This document shows positions 41,992 through 51,638 of a stretch of 64,000 nucleotides of DNA, one piece after another. Source of the stretch: Aureispira sp. CCB-E. Its GTDB lineage: Bacteria; Bacteroidota; Bacteroidia; Chitinophagales; Saprospiraceae. The translations under genes were made by a program, and so were the position numbers. The notes beneath the pieces are model-generated. The model had not been told where the DNA came from. It saw only the letters and a program-made list of their open reading frames with translations, and searched no databases. Position 1 is the stretch's first letter. Each line of letters opens with the position of its first letter. The stretch spans positions 4,712,001 through 4,776,000 of the forward strand of contig NZ_CP133671.1 of assembly GCF_031326345.1 (NCBI RefSeq), in the 5' to 3' direction.

Positions 41992-42585
41992 CCCTTTGAT
42001 TTTTCTAATCATCTTTATTTCACAATAGTTCGTTGAAACCACGTAATAGCAGCACCGCTAACTAAAAGCAAAGTGCTCACGAAGTAATTAACGAACTACT
42101 AATTTCAACAAACAAAACTTGAATAGTCTGCTAAAATACTGTATCTGTCATGAGATATCGGGTGCAATATTCCCTTAATATACTATTGTAGTATGGTCAA
42201 CTCAACTTGTCGAGTTGCCTTTGTTCTTGTATCGTGCCAATATCAAATGGCACGAATCAACTAATCAAAGGGATTTTTTATCAATCATATGCATATATGC
42301 TCCCATAACAATACTTAGCACACTGTAGCATAAATAATACTTTTTAAGTGAGCCTTTTTTACGAACCTCTTTTGCTCTTTACAGGTAACTACTACCTATA
42401 AAGTAATATTCTCACCTTGTTAGCTAAATATTCCTTGAAATATATGACGCTAACCCAAATAGAATCAAACCATAAGAGTTCTCAACTTTTACTAAAATTG
42501 CTCCACAAAAATGAGAGGATTTATTTGCAGAGTAGTTAGCAGATGATAAAAGTTCAATGCTTTATTTTTAAAATTCTAATTTATA
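41992..42585. other. Intergenic region, 594 bp, with a dispersed repeat and hairpins
   Basis: The gap contains a dispersed-repeat copy (about 42028-42110) and two hairpins: CAACTC/GAGTTG at about 42199-42217 and a perfect 8-bp stem TCGTGCCA/TGGCACGA (42232-42239 and 42248-42255). CCCTTTGATT near 41994 and AATCAAAGGG near 42263 are inverted copies that bracket this block. The last 300 bp lead into the adhesin gene; I see no small gene. Confidence 0.6.
42028..42110. repeat. Dispersed intergenic repeat copy
   Basis: GTTGAAACCACGTAATAGCA matches the left part of copy B at 23154 (GTTGAAACCACGCAGTAGCA) apart from two bases. It is followed by CTAACTAAAAGC and GTGCTCACGAAGTA, also seen at 58167-58265. 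The ends AGTTCGTTGAAA and the nearby AACGAACT are inverted. Confidence 0.65.
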
Positions 42586-45500
42586 ATGAAACGATTATAT
42601 AGTATTATTGTTTTGTGTTGTATCAGCCTTGGTTGGTTCAACCAAGCCAATGCACAAGCTCCTGATTGTTCAGGTGCTTTTCAAAGTCCATTTTGTAGTG
42701 GTATTGCTCAATACCCTGCCAATTTTGACGGTACAGGTTCTGGGGCTGGTCCCCAAGCTCCCGCAGGTCCCAATTACGACTGTTTAGGTACACAAGGCAA
42801 TCCAAGTTATTTTTCTTTAACGATTGAACAATCTGGATTAATTGACTTTACTCTAGACAATACAGCTAATGTTGACATTGATTTTATCCTTTGGGGACCA
42901 TTTACGAGTATTGCAGCAGCAGGACTTGCTTGTGACTCTATGGGACAAGGGGGACAATGGGGTAACATCGCAGATTGTAGTTATAGCTCTGTTAGTCAAG
43001 AACAAGTAACCATCCCCAATGCGCAAGCAGGTGAAGTTTATATTTTAATGGTTACAAACTATGCCAATGTTGCTACCAATATCTTTAGTACACAAAATTC
43101 AGGATCAGGAAGTATAGCCTGTCCGTGTGAAATTCCTTACGATATTGACACCTTAGGCGTAGCTTTTGGTAACCAAGGTTATATTACAGATACGACAAAT
43201 GGTATCAATCAATTTGTCGTTTGTCCTAACAATACTTTAGGGATTAATGTAGGAGCATCTGGTTCATTAAATGATACGCTAAATTTGTATGGTCCATTTA
43301 CAACTATTAACGATGCATTTACGAACAATACCATCTTAGTTACCAATCCTAATGCACCAGTTAGTTTTGATTCTTTGAATGTACTTGCTTTAATAACACC
43401 AACTCAAGAAGAGATTGGGGTTAATAACTTTAATATTGGATTGAGAAATGATTTATACACGGGTGGTTTTAGCGACAGTAGTTGTTTTGACTTGCTCAAT
43501 GTCCAAGTTATTGTTCCTGGTGTTCGTTTAAATAACAGATCGGTTTGTTCTGGAGCTAGTTTTGAAGTGGTAGCTGATTCTATTCCTACAACAATCTTAG
43601 GTAGCTCTAGCTATAATTGGCGTCAAATCAGTGGTCCAGCAGTTAGCTTTTCTAGTACGACCACCCGAATCCCAACAATTACCATTCCTGTCTCATCTAG
43701 TACAAGTTCTAATGATTCTACAGTTATTGTTGTCGATTACAACTATGGTGGCTTGTGTCCTATGAGCGATACAATGGTGCTTAACTATCCAGATATGTCG
43801 GTAACGGCAAGTGCGCTTCCTGATTCGGTTTGTTCTGGTGGCAACTCAAATTTATTGGTTACTTTATCGGATACATTAACACCAGCTCTTTGTGATGATT
43901 ATGATGTAAGTATCATTCCTTTTGCTCCATTAACAACAACTGGCGGAACGGCGGTTTCCAATTTTACAGCAACATCTACTTTTGGAGCTACAGACGAAGG
44001 TATTTCTGCTGCACTACCTATTGGTTTTGATTTTGATTTTTATTGTAATAGCTTTAATACTTTCTACATCCACACCAACGGATTTATTACATTCAATGCC
44101 TTGGGTCCCAACGCAGGCTTCTTGCCTGGTGCTACTTTACCTGCTGCTGGTGATCCCGAAAACATCATTGCGCTTTCATGGGAAGACTTGGATGTTGGCA
44201 ACGGAGGTAGCATCAACTACTACGTAGTAGGGACAGCCCCTAATCGACAACTTGTTGTAAATTTCAATGGTATCCAAAACTGGCTAGGTAGTACAAGTAC
44301 AACTACACAAGCTATCTTGAATGAATCTGACAATTCTATCGAAATACATATTACGAGCAATACATTGGGGGTTTCTACAATTGGTATTGAGAATGGTGAT
44401 GGCACAGTAGCTCACTATCATTCAAGCTTAAATGCTACTCAAGGACAAGCAAGTGGACCAATTACCAATGTTGCTTATCGCTTTAGTCCCAAAGTTTTTG
44501 GACCATTTTATAACTGGACACCTGCAGCTACACTAAATGCCAACAATGTAGCCTCTCCTGTTGCTACCCCAACAGCGACGACTACTTATACAGTAGCTGT
44601 GCAAGATGGTGTTTGTACTTACAGTGATTCGACAACCGTACATATTATTTCTGGGCTAAACACTCCTACGGTTATTTGTGATAGTTCTTCTGTCAATAGC
44701 CTTAGTTTTAGCTGGTCTGACTTAGGTTTACCTGCTACAGGCTTTTATGAATATAGTTTAGATGGTGGTGCTACTTGGGTTAATGTAGGGAACGTTTTGG
44801 CAACTACAGCAACAGGCTTAAATAGCAACACAAATTATACGATTCTTGTTCGTGGGAACGATGGTACAGGAGGGGCTTGCCCACTAAGTCCTACTGGAAC
44901 TAATAACTGTAGTACGCTTAATCCTAGCTGTATTAATAATCCTGCTATCAACATAGCTTTAACGCCAACCAACTTACTTTGTAACAACGATTCTTCTGGT
45001 TGTGTTAGTGCCATTGTAACAGGTGGTAGCGGAAGTCCAATGAATTTGACTTGGTCTAACGGCACCGTTGATATGGATACTATCTGTAATTTAGTAGCAG
45101 GAACTTATACTTTAGTTGTAACAGATACTATTTCTGGTGGTCCAGGCTCTCCTACAATTTCTTGTATTGACTCACAAAGTATTACCATTACAGAACCATC
45201 TGTGTTAGCTATTGTAGTAGACTCCTTTAATAACCCATTCTGTAGTGGATCTGCCGATGGCAATATCTTTACAACAGCTACGGGAGGAACTCCTAACTAC
45301 AGTTATAATTGGAGCAACAGCGATACGACAGGTGATGTTACGGGTTTGAATAATGGTACATTTACTGTTACCGTTACAGATGCTAATGGCTGTACAGACA
45401 CCGCACAAGCAACGTTAACTGTTCCTAACCCTATTCTCATTACTGTAGATAATATTGTTGACAATAGTTGTGCAGGAACTGCCGATGGTAGTGTTTCTAT

Positions 45501-46914
45501 CACAGCAACAGGTGGCGTTGGAACATTGACTTACTTGTGGAACAATAATGCTACGACAGAAGATCTTGCTGCGGTTTCTAATGGAACTTATATCGTAACC
45601 GTTACAGATAATAATGGTTGCTCTGAAACGGCACAAGCTGTCGTGAATCCTACAATATTGTTGAGTGTTACAGACGTATCGGTTAATCCATCGTGTAATG
45701 GAGAGGATGGAACATCTACCCTAACTGTTTCAGGAGGTTCTGGATCATATGCATTTGATTGGGGTGCTGCTTCTACTTCTACGACCAATACAGCTACGAT
45801 ACCTTCAGGTACATTTACAGTTACCATTACCGATAATGGCAATGGTTGTTCGACTTTAGATACCATCACTTTAGTGGATCCACCTGTTTTGGTTGTTACG
45901 CTAGTTGATACCACTAATATTGGCTGTAATTCAACAGCAAATTCTGGTGCTATTGACATTCAGGTTTCTGGAGGTACACCTGTCTATACTTACGCTTGGG
46001 ATAATAGTGCTACTACCGAAGATTTATCAGGCTTAGCAGCAGGAAATTATACAGTTGTTGTGACAGATGCTAATGGTTGTTCGGTAACTGGAGGTCCATA
46101 TACTGTTGAAGAAGCTACGGATGTTACTGTGACGATTACTACCTTGGTGGGCAATTTAGCTTGTGATTTACAACCTATCGGTGCGCTAAATGCTGTTGCT
46201 ACTGGTGGAAGTAATATTACGTATATTTGGAGTAATAATAGTACGGATAGCACCGCAACAGGCTTAGCAGCAGGAAACCACACGGTTACAGTTACCAATA
46301 GTGATGGATGTACCGCAACAGCCAGTCAAACCATCAATGCTCCTGTTATTCCAACAGTAGATGCTTTTGTAAGTGTTACAGGCATGACAAGTGTTTCTGT
46401 TCCTCTAAATACTGCTGTAACATTATCAGCTGGTTCTACTGGTTTTGATTATACTTGGACTAGTATTGTTGATCCTGTTACAGGAAATGCTAATATTGCG
46501 AATTCTACACTTGGCGTAACAACTGCTAATCCTGATCCAGAAGGAGATTATACCTATATTGTTACGGCTAGTGCGACAACAAATGACACGACTTGTAGTG
46601 TTACCGATACGGTTTGGATTACAGTAGAAGCACCCTTCCAAGGAGTTCCTACTGCCTTTACACCAGATGGTGATGGTATTAACGATACATTCCGTCCTGT
46701 TACTTTAGCAGATGAAGAAATAAGTTCTTTTAGAATATTCAACCGCTGGGGGCAAGAAATTTACAATGGCGATACCTCTCATGGAGATGGCTGGGACGGT
46801 ACTGTTAATGGTGTTCCTCAACCAACAGAGGTTTATATCTATATGATTGTTTACAAAAAAGCAAGTGATCCAGATACAAGAACTGTAAAAGGTGAATTTA
46901 CATTAATACGATAA
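42586..46914 (+). CDS. Giant SprB-repeat surface protein with T9SS type B (gliding) sorting domain
   Basis: 1442 residues with a signal peptide (about 1-24, NQANAQ). The N-terminal region (about 25-180) resembles a Bacteroidota pre-peptidase-like beta domain (FSLTIEQSGLIDFTLDNTA). About 430-640 includes a nidogen-like stretch (IGFDFDFYCNSFNTFYIHTN). A fibronectin-like module (about 690-780) follows, then roughly five to six SprB-type repeats (about 800-1265; GVGTLTYLWNNNATTEDL). The last about 90 residues are the gliding-motility-associated type B sorting domain (PTAFTPDGDGINDTF, FNRWGQEIYNGD, GWDGTVNGVPQPTEVYIYMI). It should be exported by T9SS and act at the surface; adhesion is inferred. 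Confidence 0.92.
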   Translation: MKRLYSIIVLCCISLGWFNQANAQAPDCSGAFQSPFCSGIAQYPANFDGTGSGAGPQAPAGPNYDCLGTQGNPSYFSLTIEQSGLIDFTLDNTANVDIDFILWGPFTSIAAAGLACDSMGQGGQWGNIADCSYSSVSQEQVTIPNAQAGEVYILMVTNYANVATNIFSTQNSGSGSIACPCEIPYDIDTLGVAFGNQGYITDTTNGINQFVVCPNNTLGINVGASGSLNDTLNLYGPFTTINDAFTNNTILVTNPNAPVSFDSLNVLALITPTQEEIGVNNFNIGLRNDLYTGGFSDSSCFDLLNVQVIVPGVRLNNRSVCSGASFEVVADSIPTTILGSSSYNWRQISGPAVSFSSTTTRIPTITIPVSSSTSSNDSTVIVVDYNYGGLCPMSDTMVLNYPDMSVTASALPDSVCSGGNSNLLVTLSDTLTPALCDDYDVSIIPFAPLTTTGGTAVSNFTATSTFGATDEGISAALPIGFDFDFYCNSFNTFYIHTNGFITFNALGPNAGFLPGATLPAAGDPENIIALSWEDLDVGNGGSINYYVVGTAPNRQLVVNFNGIQNWLGSTSTTTQAILNESDNSIEIHITSNTLGVSTIGIENGDGTVAHYHSSLNATQGQASGPITNVAYRFSPKVFGPFYNWTPAATLNANNVASPVATPTATTTYTVAVQDGVCTYSDSTTVHIISGLNTPTVICDSSSVNSLSFSWSDLGLPATGFYEYSLDGGATWVNVGNVLATTATGLNSNTNYTILVRGNDGTGGACPLSPTGTNNCSTLNPSCINNPAINIALTPTNLLCNNDSSGCVSAIVTGGSGSPMNLTWSNGTVDMDTICNLVAGTYTLVVTDTISGGPGSPTISCIDSQSITITEPSVLAIVVDSFNNPFCSGSADGNIFTTATGGTPNYSYNWSNSDTTGDVTGLNNGTFTVTVTDANGCTDTAQATLTVPNPILITVDNIVDNSCAGTADGSVSITATGGVGTLTYLWNNNATTEDLAAVSNGTYIVTVTDNNGCSETAQAVVNPTILLSVTDVSVNPSCNGEDGTSTLTVSGGSGSYAFDWGAASTSTTNTATIPSGTFTVTITDNGNGCSTLDTITLVDPPVLVVTLVDTTNIGCNSTANSGAIDIQVSGGTPVYTYAWDNSATTEDLSGLAAGNYTVVVTDANGCSVTGGPYTVEEATDVTVTITTLVGNLACDLQPIGALNAVATGGSNITYIWSNNSTDSTATGLAAGNHTVTVTNSDGCTATASQTINAPVIPTVDAFVSVTGMTSVSVPLNTAVTLSAGSTGFDYTWTSIVDPVTGNANIANSTLGVTTANPDPEGDYTYIVTASATTNDTTCSVTDTVWITVEAPFQGVPTAFTPDGDGINDTFRPVTLADEEISSFRIFNRWGQEIYNGDTSHGDGWDGTVNGVPQPTEVYIYMIVYKKASDPDTRTVKGEFTLIR

Positions 46915-47275
46915 TATACTTTGTAAATAACGTATATAGACTCAACAGGATGGACAGCAATTGTTCATCCTGTTTTGTGTTTTAGAGCATTCCCTCACCC
47001 CACCTCTTTTTATACGACAGTTCGAAAAGCATCGATTATTCAAACTAAAAACACTACAAATCCTTAATTTTAGGCGTTTTTAGCTGATTTTTACAGTTAT
47101 CGTTCATTAAATGCCATTGGTCGCAAAAAGTTGATTTCTCCATTTCCATGAAATACATTTGGAGCAGTACCCCGAAAAAGCAAACACTTTTTTCAAGTAC
47201 ATCACCAACGTATTCTTTTAACCATGCATTATTATTTTCTTTCTTCAAAGATGATAGCATGCGAAAATAATCTCT
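46915..47275. other. Intergenic region, 361 bp
   Basis: This gap holds the adhesin terminator (46944-46982) and the leader of the second TonB-dependent receptor. A 68-codon minus-strand frame at 47054-47260 is discussed under rejected items. Confidence 0.5.
46944..46982 (+). terminator. Terminator of the giant adhesin gene
   Basis: AACAGGATGGACA and TGTTCATCCTGTT form a stem with one mismatch, followed by a T-rich tract interrupted by G, 30 bp past the stop. Confidence 0.75.
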
Positions 47276-49726
47276 ATGAAATCACTACTAACAACACTGC
47301 TACTTTTTGCACTTTTAAATGCTTCTTTTGCACAAGGTCAAGCGCCTCCTACAGGATCAATAAAAGGAATTGTACAAGATGCAGAGAGCAAACAATTGAT
47401 AGAATTTGCTACTATTTCAGTCCATCACCGAACAGACTCTTCGCTTATTACGGGGGGTGTTACCAACGAAAAAGGAGCATTTGATATACAAAGAATTCCG
47501 TTCGGCAACTATTATGTCGTTATTGACTTTATCGGCTACCAGTCTAGCATACAAAATATTTCACTATCTGCGGAGCAACCTAACTTAGAAATTCCACCAA
47601 CTCTACTAAGTGTAAACGCCGCGACTCTAAATACTGCTGAGGTGACTGCCGAAAGCAATATGATGCAACTAGGTATCGATCGAAAGATTTTTGATGTAGA
47701 AAAAAGCACCTTAGTGAATGGTGGAAATGCTATTGATGTGCTGCAAAATACCCCAACGTTAAGTGTAGATATGGATGGAAATATTAGCCTTAGAGGCAGC
47801 CAAGGTGTTAGTGTTTTGATCAATGGCAAACCTTCTGGCTTGAATGGAGCGAATAGAGCTGCTATTTTGAGACAAATTCCAGCTAGTATGATTAAAAATA
47901 TTGAAATCATCACCAATCCATCTGCCAAATATGACCCTGAGGGCATGACGGGGATTATCAATATTGTACTCAAAAAAAATAAAATGCAAGGGTTTAGTGG
48001 CAACGTCTCTTATACTATTGGCACGATGGCTAACAAACACAATGCTGTCGCGGGCATTAGTTTTAGAAACCAAAAAATCAATGTTTTTGCCAATTACAAC
48101 TTTAATTACAGAGGGTCTTTCAATTCTGTTGTTGCCAATAGAAAAAATATATTTAGTGATGGAAGTTATAATTTCTTAGAAGAACACGCAATGGGTAACC
48201 ACATAAACTACAGTCATTTTGCAAAAGTAGGAATGGATTATTTTATCAATGACAAAAACACGATATCCCTTAGTGCATCGGTTAACCCAGGCAAAGGTGA
48301 AGCTGCTGATAGTATTTATTATACTTTTTTGGATGAGGCAAAAGAAGTAACGTCTTATACGCTAAGGTCTATTGACAAAAAAGATGCACCGCTTAGCATG
48401 AACTACAATCTAAACTATACCTCTACCTTCAAAACCCCTCAGCAAAAATTAGAATTTGATGCCAATTATACTTCTTACAACGATGCTTTGGTTAACAATT
48501 ACAAACAGGAAGATTTAAGGGTAAGTTCAAACGATCCTCTTTTGCAGTACAATGAGGATTTTAGATCAAATCATGTTTTGAATGTACAAGTAGATTATAC
48601 ACATCCATTCAAAAATAAAGGAAAGATGGAATTGGGAGCCAAAGGTGGGTATCGTTTAATTGATAATAACTTCCAATTTATGAATTACGATTATACCCAA
48701 CAAAACTATGAAACAGATTTAGGAATTAGCAATCACTTCTTATATAGCGAACAAGTTTATGCTTTGTATGGTACTTATGGTCAAAAAATTAAAAAGTTTA
48801 GCTTCCAAGTAGGCATTCGTTTAGAACAGACTCTAACAACCTCTTATTTATTGACGACCAACGAGCAATACAACAACAACTATTTTAGCTTTTTCCCAAG
48901 TGCACATATTGGTTATGAATTGCCAAAAATGCAACAGCTTCAATTATCTTACAGTCGACGCATCAATCGACCACAAATACAAGCTTTAAATCCCTTTGGA
49001 GATCAGACCGATCCTCAAAACGTACATATTGGCAATCCTTATCTCAAACCCGAATACATCAATTCAATTGAATTCACCTATGCCAAATATTGGAAAAAAG
49101 GCTCCTTTACTAGTAGTTTATATTACCGTCAAACAACTGATGTCATGCGTCGATTATACAATGTCGATGCCCAAGGAGTTGGTTCTGTCCGATTTACCAA
49201 TTTTGATGAAGCACATTCTTTTGGAGTTGAGCTAGCAACAGGAATACAGTTCTTCAAATGGTGGCGATTAAATGCCAGTCTAAATGCTTATAGAATGCAA
49301 GAAGATGGAAGTAATTTGAGCGACCAATATAGAAATAGTTCTTTTGGAGGGCATGCTAATATAGGTTCTTCTTTTGAACTTCCTTTAGATTTTGGAGTAC
49401 AATTTAACCTGTTCTATCGTGCGCCTATGGTTTTGGTGATTGGCAATATAACAGATATGTTCTTCAGCACCTTTGCAGTTAGCAAGCGTTTCTTAAAAAA
49501 ATCATTGACCATTACTTTAAGAATACAAGATCCTTTTAACGTCCAACAATTTGGTTATGACTTGGCAGATCAAAACTATACCATACAAGGAAGACATCGT
49601 TGGGAGTCAAGGGTTGCTCATTTGAGCATTAGTTATGACTTTGGGAAAATGGATATGGGAGTTAGAAGACGTATGAATCAAAGAGGCTCCGATGCTGGTG
49701 CTGGCGGTGGCGGTGTTGGTTTCTAA
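47276..49726 (+). CDS. TonB-dependent receptor, outer-membrane beta-barrel family
   Basis: 816 residues. It has a signal peptide (about 1-20, ASFAQG), a carboxypeptidase-regulatory-like domain (about 28-110: GSIKGIVQDAESKQLIEFAT), a plug (about 125-230, with SLRGSQGVSVLINGKPSG and TNPSAKYDPEGMTGIINIVL) and a barrel with the YSRRINRPQIQALNPF motif typical of the OMP_b-brl_3 group. The C-terminus is Gly-rich and ends in Phe (GGGGVGF). The ligand is unknown. It follows the giant adhesin in the same direction, but a terminator separates them. Confidence 0.91.
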   Translation: MKSLLTTLLLFALLNASFAQGQAPPTGSIKGIVQDAESKQLIEFATISVHHRTDSSLITGGVTNEKGAFDIQRIPFGNYYVVIDFIGYQSSIQNISLSAEQPNLEIPPTLLSVNAATLNTAEVTAESNMMQLGIDRKIFDVEKSTLVNGGNAIDVLQNTPTLSVDMDGNISLRGSQGVSVLINGKPSGLNGANRAAILRQIPASMIKNIEIITNPSAKYDPEGMTGIINIVLKKNKMQGFSGNVSYTIGTMANKHNAVAGISFRNQKINVFANYNFNYRGSFNSVVANRKNIFSDGSYNFLEEHAMGNHINYSHFAKVGMDYFINDKNTISLSASVNPGKGEAADSIYYTFLDEAKEVTSYTLRSIDKKDAPLSMNYNLNYTSTFKTPQQKLEFDANYTSYNDALVNNYKQEDLRVSSNDPLLQYNEDFRSNHVLNVQVDYTHPFKNKGKMELGAKGGYRLIDNNFQFMNYDYTQQNYETDLGISNHFLYSEQVYALYGTYGQKIKKFSFQVGIRLEQTLTTSYLLTTNEQYNNNYFSFFPSAHIGYELPKMQQLQLSYSRRINRPQIQALNPFGDQTDPQNVHIGNPYLKPEYINSIEFTYAKYWKKGSFTSSLYYRQTTDVMRRLYNVDAQGVGSVRFTNFDEAHSFGVELATGIQFFKWWRLNASLNAYRMQEDGSNLSDQYRNSSFGGHANIGSSFELPLDFGVQFNLFYRAPMVLVIGNITDMFFSTFAVSKRFLKKSLTITLRIQDPFNVQQFGYDLADQNYTIQGRHRWESRVAHLSISYDFGKMDMGVRRRMNQRGSDAGAGGGGVGF

Positions 49727-49751
49727 CAAAGATACTACAACTACTTACATT

Positions 49752-49788
49752 AAATGCTCCTAGAAATCTGAGTTTCTAGGAGCATTTT
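49752..49788. terminator. Bidirectional terminator between convergent genes
   Basis: AAATGCTCCTAGAAA and TTTCTAGGAGCATTT form a perfect 15-bp stem between the TonB-dependent receptor and Lrp/AsnC genes. Confidence 0.92.
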
Positions 49789-49819
49789 AGCAAAATAATT
49801 TTCTTTAGATTACAACAAC

Positions 49820-50323
49820 TTAGTTCCCATTAAAAGGAACCGTATCGTAATCGAATGGCAAGACTTTAGAGTCTTTTACTGTTGACAAAGTCATCAATGT
49901 TTTTAAGCGTTCAATTTCATCAATTTTAGAGAGTGTTTTGAATAGTAACTGCTCGTAGGTTGGAATATCTTTACATACCAAGTGCATTAAGAAATCTGCC
50001 TCTCCTGTAATGATATAGCACTCTACAATTTCATCAATTTCATTAACTTTTGCAATGAAATTTTCTAAAGCATTTTCTTTTTGCCAAGCCAATGAAACTA
50101 AAACAAAAGTTTTAACACTCAGACCAATCACTTGAGGGTCTACTTGAGCATGGTAACTTTTAATAATCCCAGAGCTTTCAAGCTTCTTTACACGTTCCAA
50201 TGTTGGAGCTGGAGACAAACCAATTTTTTTAGATAAATCCAAATTTGTAATCTTGCTGTTTGCTTGTAAGATTTTTAGAATCTTTAGGTCTATTTTGTCC
50301 AACTTATGATTGTGTGCAGACAT
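49820..50323 (-). CDS. Lrp/AsnC-family transcriptional regulator
   Basis: 167 residues, normal for the family. The N-terminal winged helix (about 8-65) has LDKIDLKILKILQANSKITN and SKKIGLSPAPTLERVKKLES. The C-terminal RAM domain (about 75-150) has IGLSVKTFVLVSL, ECYIITGEADFLMHLV and LSTVKDSKVLP. Such proteins bind DNA as oligomers and sense amino acids or related effectors. The flanking genes give no hint of the target; its own upstream gap (50324-50549) is a usual place for autoregulation. Confidence 0.94.
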   Translation of the reverse strand: MSAHNHKLDKIDLKILKILQANSKITNLDLSKKIGLSPAPTLERVKKLESSGIIKSYHAQVDPQVIGLSVKTFVLVSLAWQKENALENFIAKVNEIDEIVECYIITGEADFLMHLVCKDIPTYEQLLFKTLSKIDEIERLKTLMTLSTVKDSKVLPFDYDTVPFNGN

Positions 50324-50549
50324 ATTTTTTATCGTTTAAAGAATTAATTAACTAAATAGTAAATTTGTATCCTACTATTTATATTATAAATAAACAAGGG
50401 TGCCCAATTTGGGTGTGGCTGTAAATATACAATATTATCCCTTGATTGAATAAAATTTTATATTTTTTACAAAATTTAATTTTGTTTACATCGAATTAAT
50501 ATGCCTACATAGAAAAATTAAAACACTTTTAATCTAAAAAAAACAATAC

Positions 50550-51638
50550 TTAATTTCGAATGTATTCGATAGAATGCACTTCACTAGGCAAAGGTATTTC
50601 CATCTTGTCCATCATTTTTTCTAGCTTTCGGACAGGAATCGTAGCTCTTCTTCTTGACCAAATATTGGCCTTAGAAGTTTCTATATAAACTAGCTTAAAC
50701 CTTGGGTTATAAACCGATAAAGTATTCACAATTCTTGTTCTAAGTTCGTGTGTCAAGTTGGTGCTATTCCAAACAAAACTTTTCTTTTTAGCAGCGTATT
50801 CTTTGGCACGTTTGTAAGCAATTTGCGCTACTTTACCTTGCGCTTTTTTGTCCGTAACCTTAATATCAAATTCTGCTCGAATGTCATCTAGACTAATGAT
50901 AGGCAATTTTAAAGTTTTAGCATAAGTATCCTTTCCACTACCAGGAATTCCTGATAATAAAATAATTTCAAAAGCGGTATCATCATAAATAACGGCGGGA
51001 TAATGCGATTGTTTGTGAAAAAACTTAAACTGACTATGTGTATTGTGAAACGATTTGGCTTCTTCCCAACATTCTTGTTCGATACAAAAATCCTTGTAGA
51101 GTTCTACTCGTTCCAAAAAATCATCCTGATTCACGCTTTTTCGCCCTAATACATCTGCTTTTGACAATAGATATAAATGCTTGTTAACTAGTCGAAGACT
51201 TGCGCTAGCTACCGCAGCATACGGATTATTTTTATCCAAACACCAAATGGGCAAACCATGCAATCGAATCAAGGAGCAAATAGCTTCTCTCGATTTAAAA
51301 TCCATGTCCCAAAGCATCTTTCGAGCCATTTTTTCACCAATGGCTGCGTGTTTAGGGGCACGAATATACCCCTCCTCATCGGTAATAGTACATTTAGGTT
51401 TTCCGATATCGTGCAACAAAGCACTCCATTTCAAAATTTGCCGATCGTATCCTCCTAGCACCTGATATTCTTCTAATTCAAGTAAGGCATCCAAAACCAT
51501 TCTAGTATGGATGGCTACATTTCCTTCGGCGTGAAAATTAGGGTCTTGCGGACAATTTTGCAAATCCATAAACCAATCTTGTTGCTCTATAATATGCCAG
51601 TTCGCTGTTCCATTTTCAGACCAAAGGTTTTTCATACC
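50550..51638 (-). CDS. HD-Pnk: HD phosphoesterase fused to a polynucleotide kinase
   Basis: 362 residues from the ATG at 51638. The frame extends to 51704, but that start would overlap the RNA ligase gene by 89 bp; the chosen start overlaps by 23 bp. The N-terminal HD domain (about 10-180) has NVAIHTRMVLDALLEL and LKWSALLHDIGKPK. The C-terminal P-loop kinase (about 220-362) has Walker A LLSGIPGSGKDTYAK and SLDDIRAEF, resembling T4 Pnkp-type kinases. The arrangement matches the HD-Pnk enzyme characterised in Runella slithyformis, which removes 2',3'-cyclic or 3' phosphates and phosphorylates 5'-OH ends. It would prepare broken RNA ends for the ligase encoded just upstream. Confidence 0.88.
   Translation of the reverse strand, partial: GMKNLWSENGTANWHIIEQQDWFMDLQNCPQDPNFHAEGNVAIHTRMVLDALLELEEYQVLGGYDRQILKWSALLHDIGKPKCTITDEEGYIRAPKHAAIGEKMARKMLWDMDFKSREAICSLIRLHGLPIWCLDKNNPYAAVASASLRLVNKHLYLLSKADVLGRKSVNQDDFLERVELYKDFCIEQECWEEAKSFHNTHSQFKFFHKQSHYPAVIYDDTAFEIILLSGIPGSGKDTYAKTLKLPIISLDDIRAEFDIKVTDKKAQGKVAQIAYKRAKEYAAKKKSFVWNSTNLTHELRTRIVNTLSVYNPRFKLVYIETSKANIWSRRRATIPVRKLEKMMDKMEIPLPSEVHSIEYIRN

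Noticed and set aside
47054-47260. Minus-strand frame of 68 codons in the gap before the second TonB-dependent receptor, ending NQLKTPKIKDL
   Set aside because: It could be a remnant or a small gene, but I recognise no family, it overlaps the receptor leader, and nothing else supports translation.
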